64,000 nucleotides of DNA from Buxus sempervirens (GCA_947561395.2 OX387185.1:35568213-35632212), one strand, 5' to 3'; shown: positions 45,161-58,686, counted from the stretch's first letter. The notes: generated by a model not told the origin, from the sequence alone. Translations and numbers: made by a program.

Positions 45161-47117
45161 TTGTGGATTTAAGCTTTTTTTGTATGTTCATGCTTTTTCT
45201 TTACTTTTTGAATGCTTGCTATTTTGTTTACTTTATTTGTGTATATTCTTGTATTTCAAATCAGATTGGGATGCTTTTGAATTTTATATGGATCAAGTCA
45301 TGTATGTTTTGATTGATGTTGCCTAGAGATTGATTTAGGAGAAGCCTATCTTGAAGCATGATTTTGATGCATTTGGTGATAACATGCTCTAATTTGGATT
45401 TTGAATACCATGGTTTGAACATGAGAATTAGAAGCATGAAATCTAGGAGTTCAGAATTTTTGGGGTATTCAAACATGATTCCCATAAAGCATGCTTTTTT
45501 GTGCTTAAAAATTTTTTTGTTATGCCATGCCTTTGATTTGGGGTATAGGGGAATTCAATTTGAGCATGAAAACCAAGAGCATGAAATCTGGAATTTTAGT
45601 GCACATTTTAGATTTTTTTTAGCATGTTCACCAATATACCATGTCAAGTAGTTGCTAAACTTTTAGGCATTAATTTGGGGTATAAGTGATGCACTTTTGA
45701 GCATGAGAAATCTGAAAGTTTTAGTGCATATTTCTGGAGATTTTAAGCATGTTTTACCTCATTGAAACACTTTAGTATCATGTCAAGTAGTGCTAAAATT
45801 TTAGGCTCCAATTTGGGGTAGAAATGGTACACTTTGAGCATGAAAAAGAGCATGAAATCTGGGATTTTAGGGAATGCTTTTGAGTTTCAAGCATGCTTAC
45901 ATGATTTAATGGTTGTTTGTACAAATGACATGTTTTGTATAACACTTTTTGGGCATCTAATATTTTTTGTGCATATTTAGTTGTTTTGGTGCTTGCTTGC
46001 TTGTATTTAGCTTCATTATCTTTGTCATTAGTACCTTGGCTTGAAATTGAATGCATGGCTACGAAAAAGAGTGGCAAGGGGCTGGGACGTTGTGAATGTT
46101 ACCACAATTTAAAATTGCACTTGAGCACTTGAAACAATTTGCACAGCCTACCCTTTACCTATTAGGAAGTTGAACCATGAATGTGTGTAGCTTGGCGCAC
46201 CGAGGTCGTGACTTCGGAAAGCGAAAGTGAAAACATTTACCTTAGAATTTGGGTCAATGATGTGATGACAATGGGATCTGTGATTCGATTCCGGGCATCA
46301 CTAGACTTGAGTTCTAAGTTGCCAATTAAGCCAAAACCCAAAAACCATACGCTTGAAGGTGGAGAAACACGTTTTCGGCTAAAAGCACACGATTGCGTTT
46401 GGGGAATTGGGTGTAAATGTGGGAAGGCCGTTTGCATGTTTTACAGGCCAAGGTATAATGTGAATACCATATTAAATGAAGGTAATACAAGGTGGCAAGG
46501 TAAAACCATGTTCTTTTCATGAATTTGGGGGATTTTGCAAATATAATGTCCAAGCCCAATTTGGGGCAAGTTTTGAAGGTCAAATTAAGGTGAACATCAA
46601 TTGGGAATGAAAAAAATCAAATCTGGTGAAAAAAATGAGTCAAAAAGGGCCATTTCGGCAATAACCGGCAACTCAGGCCGGTTAATAACAGCTCTGATCA
46701 TATCCGGTACATATTTCCGGATACAAAGACATATGCGGATATCCGGTTAGGTTGACCGGATACAATAAGGCATATTCTTATCCGGTATATTATACCGGAT
46801 ACAGTCAAAAATGCACAAATTGGCTTTTCAGCCCAAATTTTCAAAATAAAATGCCTAAAACACTGTGGATAATCCTTAGGCACCCCGAAAAGAACATAAG
46901 AAATGTTCCCAAAAATACAAAATCAAAAAAAAGAATACAAAAAAAAAACAAAAAGAATAAAATAAAGTATTCTTTCAGGATTTAACCTAAGTTTGAAAAT
47001 CAAAGAGGAAACCAAGGTGTCATATTTTTTGACACCAACTCATCTCAAACATGTGTCAATCAAGCTTTAGAACTTGAAAATCTTCTAAAATGCATCAGAT
47101 TTCAAATAAAAAAAATG
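45161..47117 (+). other. Leader of element B, first part
   Basis: Untranslated leader of nearly 2 kb without a convincing gene. GAGCATGAAA-like words recur between 45150 and 45900. A block at 46060-46500 is conserved with the element A leader, which argues for a structural or packaging role (inference). It ends with the dyad array at 46662-46801. Confidence 0.55.
46662..46801. promoter_or_regulatory. Dyad array, four units, 39 bp pitch, in the leader of B
   Basis: Units begin at 46662, 46701, 46740 and 46779, exactly 39 bp apart. The first is TAACCGG-N9-CCGGTTA, a symmetric variant in which the same base changed on both arms; the others are TATCCGG-N9-CCGGATA. It is the counterpart of 23723-23851 in A. 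Confidence 0.92.
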
Positions 47118-48345
47118 ATGAAAACCTTGGTTGGTTATTTTTATCAATCAAATCAAAACAAAGTGGGACACTTGGAAGCCCTAGAATATTCCATGAAAAC
47201 CTTGGTTGGTTATTTTTATCAATCAAATCAAAAAAAAATTGAAAACCTTGGTTGGTTATTTTTATCAATCAAATCAAAACAAAGTGGGACACTTGGAAGC
47301 CCTAGAATATTCCATGAAAACCTTGGTTGGTTATTTTTATCAATCAAATCAAAAAAAAAATGAAAACCTTGGTTGGTTATTTTTATCAATCAAATCAAAA
47401 CAAAGTGGGACACTTGGAAGCCCTAGAATATTCCATGAAAACATCAGGGATTGGTTATTTTTATCAATCAAATCAAAAAAAAAATGAAAACCTTGGTTGG
47501 TTATTTTTATCAATCAAATCAAAAAATAAATGAAAACCTTGGTTGGTTATTTTTATCAATCAAGTCAAAAAAAAGTGGGATACTTGGAAGCCCTAGAATA
47601 TTCCAAGACACCTTTGGTTGGTTATTTTTATCAATCAAATCAAAACATTTGTGGGATACTTGGAAGACCTAGAATATTCCAAGACACCTTTGGTTGGTTA
47701 TTTTTATCAATCAAATCAAAACATTTGTGGGATACTTGGAAGACCTAGAATATTCCAAGACACCTTTGGTTGGTTATTTTTATCAATCAAATCAAAACAT
47801 TTGTGGGATACTTGGAAGACCTAGAATATTCCAAGACACCTTTGGTTGGTTATTTTTATCAATCAAATCAAAACATTAGTGAGATACTTGGAAGACCTAG
47901 AATATTCCAAGACACCTTTGGTTGGTTATTTTTATCAATCAAATCAAAACATTTGTGGGATACTTGGAAGACCTAGAATATTCCAAGACACCTTTGGTTG
48001 GTTATTTTTATCAATCAAATCAAAACATTTGTGGGATACTTGGAAGACCTAGAATATTCCAAGACACCTTTGGTTGGTTATTTTTATCAATCAAATCAAA
48101 ACATTTGTGGGATACTTGGAAGACCTAGAATATTCCAAGACACCTTTGGTTGGTTATTTTTACCAATCAAATCAAAACATTTGTGGGATACTTGGAAGAC
48201 CTAGAATATTCCAAGACACCTTTGGTTGGTTATTTTTATCAATCAAATCAAAACATTTGTGGGATACTTGGAAGCCCTAGAATATTCCATGAAAACCTTG
48301 GTTGGTTATTTTTATCAATGAAATAAAAAAATTTTTTTGGGACCC
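47118..48345 (+). repeat. Leader tandem repeat, 76 bp unit (B)
   Basis: Between about 47604 and 48290 nine near-identical 76 bp units follow each other (containing GGTTGGTTATTTTTATCAAT and CTTGGAAGACC). Before that a mixed array of full and shortened units shows a related CAAAGTGGGACACTTGG variant. The 76 bp unit includes the inverted repeat CTTGGAA-N11-TTCCAAG. The high identity suggests recent amplification. Confidence 0.95.
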
Positions 48346-48598
48346 TTGGAAGCCCTAGAATATTCCAACACAAAATCAAAACAATAAAAAAAAAAACAAA
48401 AACAAAAACAAAAAAATAAATAAATAAAAAAAAAACAAGAAAAAATCTGGATTGGTGTTCACCTGACCTATTTGTCTACATTTATAGGGGTGTGTTTCAA
48501 ATTAAATGGAAGCTGACTTATGTCTTTGTTTTTCTTAATCAGGTACATTTACACTTATTTGCAATCATTGCTCCCGTGACCAGATCCAAAGCCAGAAC

Positions 48599-50900
48599 AA
48601 TGAATACTGAAGAGAACCAAGCCCAAGCTACCGTCCCTGCTCAGGACTTTACTCAACTGCAGGAGCAAGTGGCCGGTCTGGCCAAGATGCTGGGGGACCT
48701 ACTGGCGGCTCAGGCCCAACAGGCCCAAGCCCCGAACCAGGCATCTACTTCCCATCAGGAACCGCCACCTCAGGCCTATGTTCCGCCTCCGGCTCAGCCC
48801 ATGCCTGAGCCCATTTCTGAACCAGTCCCTGAGCCCATTCTGATCAGGGAAAATACAGTAGAGTCTGAGAAAGAGCTGGAGAAAGAAAAGGCCCGAGATG
48901 AGATGGAAAAGAAGATGCTGCTTAGGATAGAGAGGATCCAGGCAGAGCTGAAGGAAGTGAAGGGGGGAGGCAGCCATGCAGGCACCACCTTCGAGGACCT
49001 GTGCATGTACCCGGACGTCTGTCTACCGGCTAAATTCAGGTGCCCAGACTTCGACAAGTTTGATGGCACGGGCTGCCCATTAAGCCATCTGAAACTATAC
49101 TGCGGGGCCCTGTGCCAGTTTGGCCGGGATGATGGCATACTGATCCAGCTCTTCCAGAGGAGTCTGACCGGGTCAGCCCTTCGGTGGTTCGCTACAGTGG
49201 ACCATGGAAGGATCAGGAGGTGGAAGGACCTAGCCGACGCTTTCCTGGACCAATACAAGTTCAACTCGGAGATTGTGCCAGACCGGTACGACATGATGAG
49301 GATGACCAAGGGGAAAGATGAACCGGTACGGCAGTACGCCAAGAGATGGAGAGAGGCCGCCTCCCAGGTCAGGCCACCTATGCAAGAGCCGGAGATGATC
49401 TCCACATTTATGGGCACACTGGGGCAGCCCTTTTACAACCATCTGGTGGGTCAGATCACCACCAACTTTGCTGCCTTGGTACAAATGGCGGACCGGATCG
49501 AGGAAGGGGTCAGGTCAGGAAGACTGATAGACTACTCTACTCTGACTGGGCAGTCTGATTCCTCGGCCTCCATGGCCCAAAAGAAGGGAACTGGGTTCAA
49601 GAAGACAGGGGCCCGAAAAGAAGGGGAGGTGAACCTAGTCAGGCTCCTCCGGCCAAGAAGCCACTGCTCGTCAACATCTCTGCACCCCAACAGGCCCAGC
49701 AGGCCCAGCAGTCGTACCAGCCCCCGCTGAATGTCAACTTCCCTCCCTCTGTGCCAGCTAACACAAGGAGGACTTTTTCTAAGGAGGAGCGGGATGCCTG
49801 GTTCGCAGCAAGAAAGAACCGGGTTTTCACCCCTCTACCCATATCTCTTTCCCAACTATTGCCAACCCTGCTAAAGGGTGAATACTTGACTCTGAAGAAG
49901 CCCAACCCGAATGCCACCAGGGGGAGAAATTTTGACACATCGGTCACCTGTGATTTCCACATGGGTGCACCGGGGCATTCTACTGATAACTGCTGGGTAT
50001 TGAAGCATGCAGTTCAGGATTTGTTGGACCAGAAGGCCTTGGTGTTCAACACTGCTGCACCGGCCCCGTCCGGGAATGATATTGGGCAGAGGGTTCTGCC
50101 TTACCACAATGGGGCAGGCCCATCCAACTCCATCACTGCCATATCCACCACGAGAAGGGCCTTTGACCCATCTCAACTTATAGCACCTGTGGGGACTACA
50201 GTCCAGGTCCGATTTTTCCCAGAAGAGGAAGAAGAGGAGATCAACATGGTCTCCCAAAAAAATAGTAATCTTGCTGCTGAGGACATAAGTTCCTCTCTAA
50301 ACCGGGTCTCTTCACTCATGGCCCAGATGAATACTGCAAGGCCTCCATTGGTCTTCAATTGCAGTCCACCCACTTATTCCCCATCCAAGCCGTCTAAGGC
50401 TCCACTGGTCATCAATCTTGACCCCACCACTGCTTCCATCACTTCTTCTGTCCCCACCAAATCCAAACTTCAACCCCTGGTTGTAAATGTGCAGCCAGCC
50501 CAAACTATCCCTAAACCGGCCCATACATCCCGGTCCAAACTCCAGCCACTAGTGGTTGACATCCCTAAATTAGCCTATTCAGAGGCCGCTATACCATGGA
50601 ACTATAGCGAGGGAATCACGGCTACGGTTCCAATGGTCAGGAACCAGAACCAGGAGGAGGTGAACCTCATGACGAGGTCGGGGAAATGTGCAGGGGGTGA
50701 AGAGAAAGAAAAAGAGACAGAAGTGGAGAAAGAAAAAAAAGAAAATGAAGAAAAAAGAAAACAAAAAGGAAAAAATAAAGTGGGAGAAGACACCCCCCCA
50801 GGGTGCAGACAATGAGGCAGCCGACCTCATAAAAATAATAAAGAAAAGTGAATTCAATCTTGTGGATCAGCTAAACAAGGTCCCGGCCCAGATTTCAATA
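48599..50900 (+). pseudogene. Element B gag region
   Basis: Structural polyprotein of the Tat element, likely starting at 48599 (MNTEENQAQ). It has a Gln/Ala/Pro-rich N-terminus, a Glu/Lys coiled coil, the capsid-type gag domain (FEDLCMYPDVCLPAKF, CGALCQFGRDDG, LTGSALRWFATV, FNSEIVPDRYDMMRM), a zinc-knuckle-like CDFHMGAPGHSTDNC motif, and a Pro/Ser-rich linker with repeated PPLVF/APLVIN/QPLVVN phrases. It matches the element A gag throughout. It appears to have about two breaks. Confidence 0.88.
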
Positions 50901-53900
50901 CTGGGCCTTTTGCTGAATTCTGAAAAGCACAGGGATGCATTGTTAAGGGTGCTACAGAGTGCACACGTATCCCAAACCATTGATCCGGACCAGCTGGGTA
51001 AAATGGTTGGTCAAATCTTGTCACATAATGTGATAAGTTTCTCAGAGGGTGAGATCAGCCCAGGTGGGTGTTATCATGTGGACCCTTTGCACATCACTGT
51101 GCTTTGTAAGGGCTGCATGGTTGCACGGGTTTTAATTGACAACGGGTCAGCGTTAAACGTTTGCCCGTTAATCACTTTTACCAAGCTGGGCCTGGACCAG
51201 TCAAGGATCAAACGGAATGGGCGGATAGTGAGGGCTTTTGATAGCTCCAAGACCCACTCCCTAGGGGAGATTGAACTGCCGGTCATAATTGGGCCGAATA
51301 TCTTTAACATCACATTTGAAGTGATGGATATACCCGCAGCCTTCAATCTGCTCCTAGGGAGGCTGTGGATACATTCGGCTAGGGCAATACCATCCACGCT
51401 CCACCAGAGGATGAAATATATAAGAGGGCAAAGGGTGATAACAGTCCTAGCCGAAAACTTGGTGCCGCCCATCGTGTCACTTGATGTACCCTTGATCAAT
51501 GTGGACTTGACTGTTGACAAGATTGCATTCCACTCATTCCAATTTGAGGCGGTAAATTACATACCTGGGGGGTGTGAGAAAAAGAAGGAAAAGGGGACCA
51601 CTGCAGAAAAGATGGTCAAGAAAGTGATGGAGAAATACCACTTTCACCCAGGGAAAGGCCTGGGGATCAATCTGCAGGGGATGGTGGAGCCAATCACGAC
51701 TAAGAAACTGGTCCCAAAGGTAGGGTTGGGCTTCAAGCCCAGAGGCTGGAGAAGAATGAAGCACGAAGAAGGGGAGAGCAGAAGCAAAGGAAAACTCCCT
51801 CATTTAAGGGAAATTTTCCCTAAACCCTCCTACATAATCCAAATTTCTCCTCCCATAGACCAATCCAAGCCTCCTTACCGAAATGTCAACCCATTTCAGA
51901 AGCCTGTTGTTTCGGCCCTACAACCCTATAACCCATCTCCAATACTGGGAGCAGTGGATGGGCCTGGACCACAGCCCGAGCAGCAGGTGGACTTTTCTGA
52001 AGATGTTGGTGCATTCTTCGCCATGACTGAGGGCGAAAAAACAAGGGCAGACATGGAACTGTCATTCATTGATTGGGCCGCAGTAAAGGTTCCAGACAAG
52101 GTCATTTCTGGATTGGGCCCCGTAGCAGAAAAGGGCAGTACCCACCCGGTGATGATGGCATCGGATGCTGGGCTTAAGGAGCAGGCTTTCCCTATTTCCC
52201 CTGCTCCCCAAAATTTTGTACTGAACAATTGGGAGGAAACTCCCCTTACCTTTGAAGCAGCGTTAGTTCGGCAAACTGACGCGGCTTCCAAAAAAAAACT
52301 CCAATAGTGGAATGCCATTTCCCTGAAGGTTCTAATGGGCCTTCGTCTTCAGGGGAATTATGTTTAGAAGGCCCACAAAAAGCCCAAAAAGATTTTTCTA
52401 TTTTTTCTAGAAAATTTAATTTTTTCAAAAAAGTCCAAACCACGTATGAGCCATATAATCAGACCGAATTGGACCGGGTTGAATATGACTTCGACCTTGA
52501 GCTCGACTTTGATCTCATGGGGGTTGAAGAAGAGACCGAGGTCGAAGAAGAAGACGTTCCAAAAGAAATTGAATACCAATTGGAACGTCATGAAAAGGGG
52601 GTCCAACCTAATATTGAGGAGACCATATCCATAAATCTTGGGACCGAAGAGGACCCAAAAATTGTGAAAATCGAGTCATGCTTGTCTGATGTGCAGAAAA
52701 ATGAAATGTCACAATTCTTTGCAGATTACAAGGATGTGTTTGCTTGGTCGTATCGGGACATGCCAAGATTGGACACTGACATGGTGGTGCACAAGTTGCC
52801 AATTTTGCCAGGGGTTAAGCCGATTAAGCAGAAGCTGAGAAGATTGAAGCCGGAATGGACCTTGAAGGTCAAGGACGAAGTGGTCAAACAATTTCAAGCC
52901 GGGTTTTTGGCAGTCTCTACGTATCCTGAGTGGCTCGCAAACATAGTGCCGGTACCAAAGAAGGACGGGAAGGTCCGAATGTGCGTGGATTATAGAGACT
53001 TGAACAGGGCAAGCCCAAAGGACGATTTTCCGCTTCCACACATCGACATTCTGGTCGATAATACTGCGGTACATAGCCTGTTTTCCTTCATAGATGGGTT
53101 CTCAGGATATAATCAGATCAATATGGCTAAGGAAGATCAAGAGAAAACAGCATTTATCACACCTTGGGGCACATTCCACTATACAGTCATGCCGTTTGGG
53201 CTTAAGAACGCTGGGGCAACATACCAGCGGGCCATGACTGCACTATTTCATGACATGATCCATAAGGAGATGGAGGTCTACGTGGACGATATGATTGCCA
53301 AATCATGCAAAGAGGAGGACCACTTGATCAACCTGAAGAAAGTGTTTGATCGTCTCAGGAAGTACAGCTTAAGGCTTAACCCGGCTAAGTGCGTCTTTGG
53401 GGCTACATCAGGGAAGTTACTGGGGTTTATAGTGAGCCGAAGAGGAATTGAAATTGACCCGGCTAAAGCCAAGGCCATAATTGAAATGCCAGCACCTAGA
53501 ACCGAGAAGGAGGTCAGGGGCTTTCTTGGAAGGATTCAATACATAAGCCGGTTCATAGCACAGCTCACTGCTATCTGTGAACCAATTTTCAAACTTTTGA
53601 GGAAAGATAACCCTACGGTCTGGAATGAGGACTGCCAGCAGGCATTTAACACAATAAAGAGGTATTTGCTGAACCCACCTGTGCTAGTGCCACCGACTCC
53701 AGGAAGACCACTGATCCTGTACTTGTCAGTGTTGGAAACATCGATGGGATGTGTCTTGGGGCAGCATGATGAGACTGGTAGAAAAGAAAGGGCAATTTAC
53801 TATCTGAGTAAAAAATTCACAGAATATGAAGCCAAATACTCACCATTGGAAAAGACTTGCTGTGCTCTAGTGTGGGCCACTCAGAGGCTAAGGCATTATT

Positions 53901-55894
53901 TCCTTAGTCACTCTACACTATTGATATCCCGGATGGACCCGCTGAAGTATTTATTTGAGAAACCGGCACTGACTGGCAGAACAGCAAAGTGGCAACTGCT
54001 ACTGTCCGAATTTGACCTCACATACATCACCCGGAAGGCGATCAAAGGTCAAGCCATAGCTGATCACCTGGCTGCACATCCTTTGCCAGAATATCAACCC
54101 TTGAAGACCAACTTTCCAGATGAGGCAATTCTGTACACTGAAGAGGAGGACAGTGAGAGTTCTTGGCAGATGTTCTTCGATGGGGCCGCCAACATGAATG
54201 GGAACGGAATAGGGGCAGTCTTGGTTAAACCAGATGGTTCACATATCCCAATTGCAGTAAAGCTGAGATTCCAGTGCACCAATAACATAGCAGAATATGA
54301 GGCATGCATAATTGGATTGCAAGCAGCCATGGATCAAGGAGTTGAGGAACTTGACGTATACGGGGATTCGAGTCTTATCATCTTCCAAAAAACTGGTGAG
54401 TGGAAAACCAAGGATCACAAATTGATCCCCTATCACCAGTATTTGGAAGAAATAAGCACAAATTTCACTCGAATTTCCTTCAACTATATGCCAAGGGCCA
54501 AGAATCAATTTGCAGACGCTCTAGCCACCTTGGCTTCAATGGTCAGCATACCAGAAGGAGTAGACATCAGACCACTGGAAATTGAGGTCCGAGATGAACC
54601 GGCTTACTGTCTCGTACTAGAGGGAGCACCAGAAGAAGAAGCACCATGGTTTCTGGATATCAAGAAGTTCTTGAATAATCGGAGTCTGCCAGAAAATGCC
54701 ACTGCTACTAAGAAGAGGACAATACAGAGATTGGCTGGTCAATTTCTGCTAAGTGGTGGACATGTGTACAAGAGGTCACATAACGACATTCTGCTAAGAT
54801 GTGTTGCCAAGGTTGAATCGGAAAGGCTAATTGAGACTGTACATGGAGGAGTCTGTGGGCCCCATATGAGTGGGCACATGCTGGCTAAGAAGATCCTGAG
54901 GCTGGGATACTACTGGACAACCATGGAACATGATTGCTGTATACATGTCAAGAGGTGCCACCAATGCCAAATCTACGCAGATAATAAGCATGCACCCCCA
55001 GGTGAGCTGCACAACATGACATCACCCTGGCCCTTCTCTATGTGGGGCATAGATGTCATCGGCATGATCTCCCCTAAGGCATCGAACGGGCACAGATTCA
55101 TTTTGGTGGCAATTGATTATTTCACTAAGTGGGTGGAAGCAGCTTCATATGCAAATATCACCAGCAACCATGTGATCAAATTTTTGAAGCACAACATCAT
55201 TTGTCGCTATGGACTGCCAAGTGCCATTGTATCAAACAATGCTTCAAACATTAAGAACAAGGACGTGAAGAAAATGTGTGAGCAGTTTCAGATCACCCAC
55301 CACAAGTCAGCTCCGTACAGGCCAAAGATGAATGGGGCAGTAGAAGCAGCCAACAAGAATATAAAGAAAATCATTCAGAAGATGGTAGTGAGTTACAAAG
55401 ATTGGCATGAAATGCTACCACTTGCTCTACATGCCTACAGAACCTCGATCCGGACTTCAACTGGGGCAACCCCATACTCCCTAGTCTATGGGATGGAAGC
55501 AGTCTTGCCCGTGGAAGTAGAGATCCCATCACTCCGAGTGCTCATGGAAGCAGAACTAGAAGAAGCCGAATGGATCCAGTCGAGACATGATCAACTTAAC
55601 CTGATAGAAGAAAAGCGGTTGAAAGCGCTTTGCCATGGACAGTTGTACCAGAAGAGAATGGCCCGGGCTTACAATAAGAAAGTGAGGCCCAGAACTTTCC
55701 AAGAGGGAAACTTAGTGCTAAAGAAAATTCTACCATTTTTGGAAGACCCCCGTGGTAAGTTCAAGCCCAATTGGGAAGGCCCATATGTCGTCAAGAAAGT
55801 CCTATCAGGGGGAGCACTCATCTTAGCAGAAATGGATGGGTCAGATTTTCCTGAGCCCATTAACTCTGATGCGGTAAAAAGGTATTTTCCTTGA
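50900..55894 (+). CDS. Element B protease and pol (RT, two RNase H domains, integrase)
   Basis: The protease part (about 50920-52300) has the IDNGSALNVC active-site motif and a G-patch-like stretch (GKGLGINLQG). The pol part (about 52310-55894, nearly 1,200 residues) is open along its length. It contains RT with VDYRDLNRASPKDDF and YVDDM, a Ty3 RNase H (KYSPLEKTCCALVWAT), the archaeal-type RNase H typical of Tat (NGNGIGAVLVKPDG, NIAEYEACIIGL, VYGDSSLI), an integrase HHCC finger (GGVCGPH to RCHQCQIY), the integrase core (PWPFSMWGIDVIG, APYRPKMNGAVEAANK) and a C-terminal GPYVVKKV segment. Protease and RT are in separate overlapping frames at the same place as in element A, matching the known gag-pro/pol separation in the Ogre group. 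Confidence 0.92.
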
Positions 55895-56831
55895 GTGAAT
55901 ATTTCTAGGAAATGATCCGAGGCCATTTTTCTTTATTTCCTTCAAAATTCAAATCCCTAGTCTAGCCAAATTGAGCCGGTTCGTTTCTTTGATCAACCCA
56001 AACCGGATTTACAGTCAAATTGGGGCAAAATCAATTGGGGCAAAAGTGAGGAAAGAAAAAGAAAAAGAGAGGAAAAGCAATGGAAATGGCAAATGAAAGC
56101 CAAGTGTGAAAAAAAGATGCAAAAAATGCAATGTGGGGAAAAATGGTTAAATTTATCATGACTGTAAATCCGGTTGACCTATTTCCACACTTGAAAATTT
56201 TGGGCCTTTAATACCCTTTCTTTCATAAACTGAGCCTAGCCTTTATTTCGTCCTATTTTTAAGCCCTCGGTGATCTTAGTTTGTTCATTCAAATATCAGA
56301 GTAAGATGGGTGATGACGGAATTCAGAAGCCAGCCCTAGTGAAAACCGTAACTGGCGCTAGGGGCAACATTGGCAAAAAAAAAAGAAAAATATATATAAG
56401 AAAAAATGAAAGAAAATCAGAGGTTGAGTTGATCATGGGGATCTGAGCTTCAAGCAAAATCGGCATGAGATATATGGGGCAGTTTTGGCATTTGGGAATG
56501 ACTCTAAAGGTCCTAAGATGGACGGTTCTGATCCCTCAGTATTTTCTGGACTACCCTTTTCATTATTTAACCTGGTTCTAATTCCTTTAATTATAGGTGA
56601 TTAAGTGCATGGACCAAATTTCAAAAAACAAAAAAAAAATTAAAAAAGGAAAAATTATACTTTGGCCAGTGATGAGAAATCAAATACTTTTCATAAAACC
56701 TTTGTTTTTACAAGCATCTGAGCATTCTGAGGCCAATAATATAAAAACTTTATTATGAATTAAATCCTTTGTATTTCCACTATTGGAGTTCAATTTTGTA
56801 CAAAGGTATGAAAAATGTGCAGGAAATAAAG
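55895..56831. other. Convergent tail between pol and antisense genes (B)
   Basis: No gene. The stretch is conserved with 14496-15457 of element A, including the 30 bp hairpin at 56334-56363 (CCCTAGTG and CGCTAGGG arms) and a GGCCAGTGATGAGAAATCAAA block near 56664. It probably contains the 3' ends of both opposing transcripts. Confidence 0.6.
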
Positions 56832-58649
56832 CTAATCTCCTAGCCGCTCCTCAAGCTCCCGAATCCGAGCTGCCTGAGCTGCAATGACTCCTGAAGCCCC
56901 CTCTGCAGCGGGATCACTTAGGAAGGAAATGACCTCATCTGAAAGGGCTTGCTTAATCCGCATACTTCTAAGGCTGGCCAAAGTATCCTGGTACTTCTGC
57001 CGGATCATACGGACCTCAAAGCAACGAGCCTGCCTCTGCTCCTCCAGCTTCTCTTCCACGGCAATACGGTGTGAGATCTGCTCCTCAAGCTGCCTCTCCA
57101 GATAAGCGCCCTGTATCCTGAGCTCCTGGGCCTCCCGTACCCATATCTGCTGAAGCCGCTTATGAGAAGCCCGCTCAGACTCTAGAATGTCCTCATAGGT
57201 GGGAGCCAAGACTACAGGAGGATCTTCGGGTATTGGGGCCTGAGTCTGTATCTGCTCCTTGATCCAGAAAAGATAATCCTTCACATGGGCTTCTGAGAAG
57301 ACTGGACCATGCATAAAGCGGACATAGGACCACTCCTTCATCAACCAGGCATTTAGCTTCATAGAAAGGGGCCCAAGACGATCCTCATATCCACATGGGA
57401 TGATAATCCCCTGGGTCGCACGGTACTGACGAAGGACCCGCAGAGGAAGATAAAGCACTGTATGCCTCAGGCCAGCCAGAATCAGAAAGTTGCGGTCTCG
57501 GAAGCTAATCACTGTCTCCGCATTAGGCTGATAAGTACCAGGCCATCTCACCTGGTCATCCTGAAGCGAGCCCAAGAAAGTGAACCAGCCCTGTTTGCCC
57601 CCTGGAATATCGGGGCACCCCCTGTTGCTCATCAAGAGAGGGACTTTCAGACTCGGGAAGAAGTGTCGATTGATCTCTTCAATCTGGCTCAAATGATCAA
57701 GTAGCCAAAGCTGCAAAGGAGGAGAGATATGTCAGCACACTGTATATAAAAAAAAAAAGAAAAAAAAGAAAAAAAAGAAGCAAAAAAGGCAGAAAGAAAG
57801 CCAAAAAGCAAGAAAAAAAGAAAAAAGAAAAAAAAACAAAAAAAAAAACTTTTTTACCTGCAGGATCTGGGCACATGCTAAGAAGCGTTTCGACTTCCTG
57901 TTGTAGCAATCAGTCAAAGCTTGATATATTCCAGCTAAAATCATAGGGGCCAACCTCTCCCGCTCCCTAACCTGGCATATCACGGAAATCAAGGCCAAGT
58001 CCACCTCGTCATCCTCCCGTGGGAAAAGCAACTGGTTGACCACTATCAGGGTCAACGCATGGAATCGGGCCTCCTTATCTTCTCCCCTCAAAAGCTTCTC
58101 AGTCAAAAAAGCCTTAGATAGGGTCAAAAGGGTGTCAGAATCCCCCAAGTCCTTCTTCCATATGCCCAAAAAAGTAGAAGCTTCCTTCTTGTAACTGGGC
58201 CTAAGAGGTGGATTCACCACCTTCTCATCAAACCTCAGGCCCAGGATGGTTTCCACCTCCTCAATGGTTGGGGTCATCTCATGGTTCCCAAAACGGAACA
58301 AGTTGAGATCAGGAACCCAATGACCAATCATGGCCTCTATAATCTCCCACCTGAAGGGAACCTTGGGAATGAGCAGGGTATGGCCTAGGTTGGTAGTACC
58401 CCATCTCCTCTCCTCATCTAGGGTCATAGAGTTAACCCACCTTGTGTAAAAGGAATCCACAGGGTTGTACCTAGTGAGATTTGGGGGTTTTGATCTAAAA
58501 GGTTGTTTTGCAGGGGAGGCAGTGTGGACAGATAGTAATGGGGCAGAAGATGATCCGAATTCCATTCGATGTGATGGGAGTAAGCTAGAACTCAAGAAGA
58601 GGAGGAAAAAGGGGGTTTCTAAACTCAAAAACTCGTAAAAAATGCTCAA
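56832..58649 (-). CDS. Antisense extra gene of element B: DUF7745-like protein with coiled coil
   Basis: Ortholog of the gene at 12668-14495. The likely start is at 58565 (MEFGSSSAP); an upstream in-frame ATG at 58649 lies near the presumed transcription start. The first block runs through PPNLTRYN, YTRWVNSMTLDEE, MTPTIEEVETILGL and VICQVRERERLAPM to QILQ. Then comes an intron of about 150 bp made of T and C (57712-57858 by splice-like borders). The second block is LWLLDHLSQ, GGKQGWFTFLG, a DILESERASHKRLQQIWV segment, a long coiled coil and ARIRELEERLGD at the end. Both blocks are open in this copy, and the level of conservation with A across two families suggests past selection. Resemblance to DUF7745 is from memory of the family pattern; function unknown. 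Confidence 0.65.
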
Positions 58650-58666
58650 ATCCCGAGGCAGGTTGC

Positions 58667-58674
58667 ATTTATAG
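58667..58674 (-). promoter_or_regulatory. TATA-like box of the DUF7745-like antisense gene (B)
   Basis: On the minus strand CTATAAATGC lies 13 bp downstream of the dyad array and about 100 bp before the likely ATG at 58565, the same layout as at 12625 in element A. Confidence 0.55.
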
Positions 58675-58686
58675 CATCTTTTAACA

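Noticed and set aside
45054-46583. Open frames in the element B leader, considered as an Ogre-type ORF1
   Set aside because: Short, on both strands, start inside the LTR or in repeated words, and not conserved in the A leader.
47115-48280. A ladder of about a dozen overlapping open frames with the peptide GYFYQSNQ repeated
   Set aside because: They are the 76 bp tandem repeat read in successive frames; the period is not a multiple of three and there is no codon-level constraint.
52364-55926. Minus-strand open frames inside the element B pol region
   Set aside because: Shadows of pol on the other strand; the same frames appear opposite A pol.
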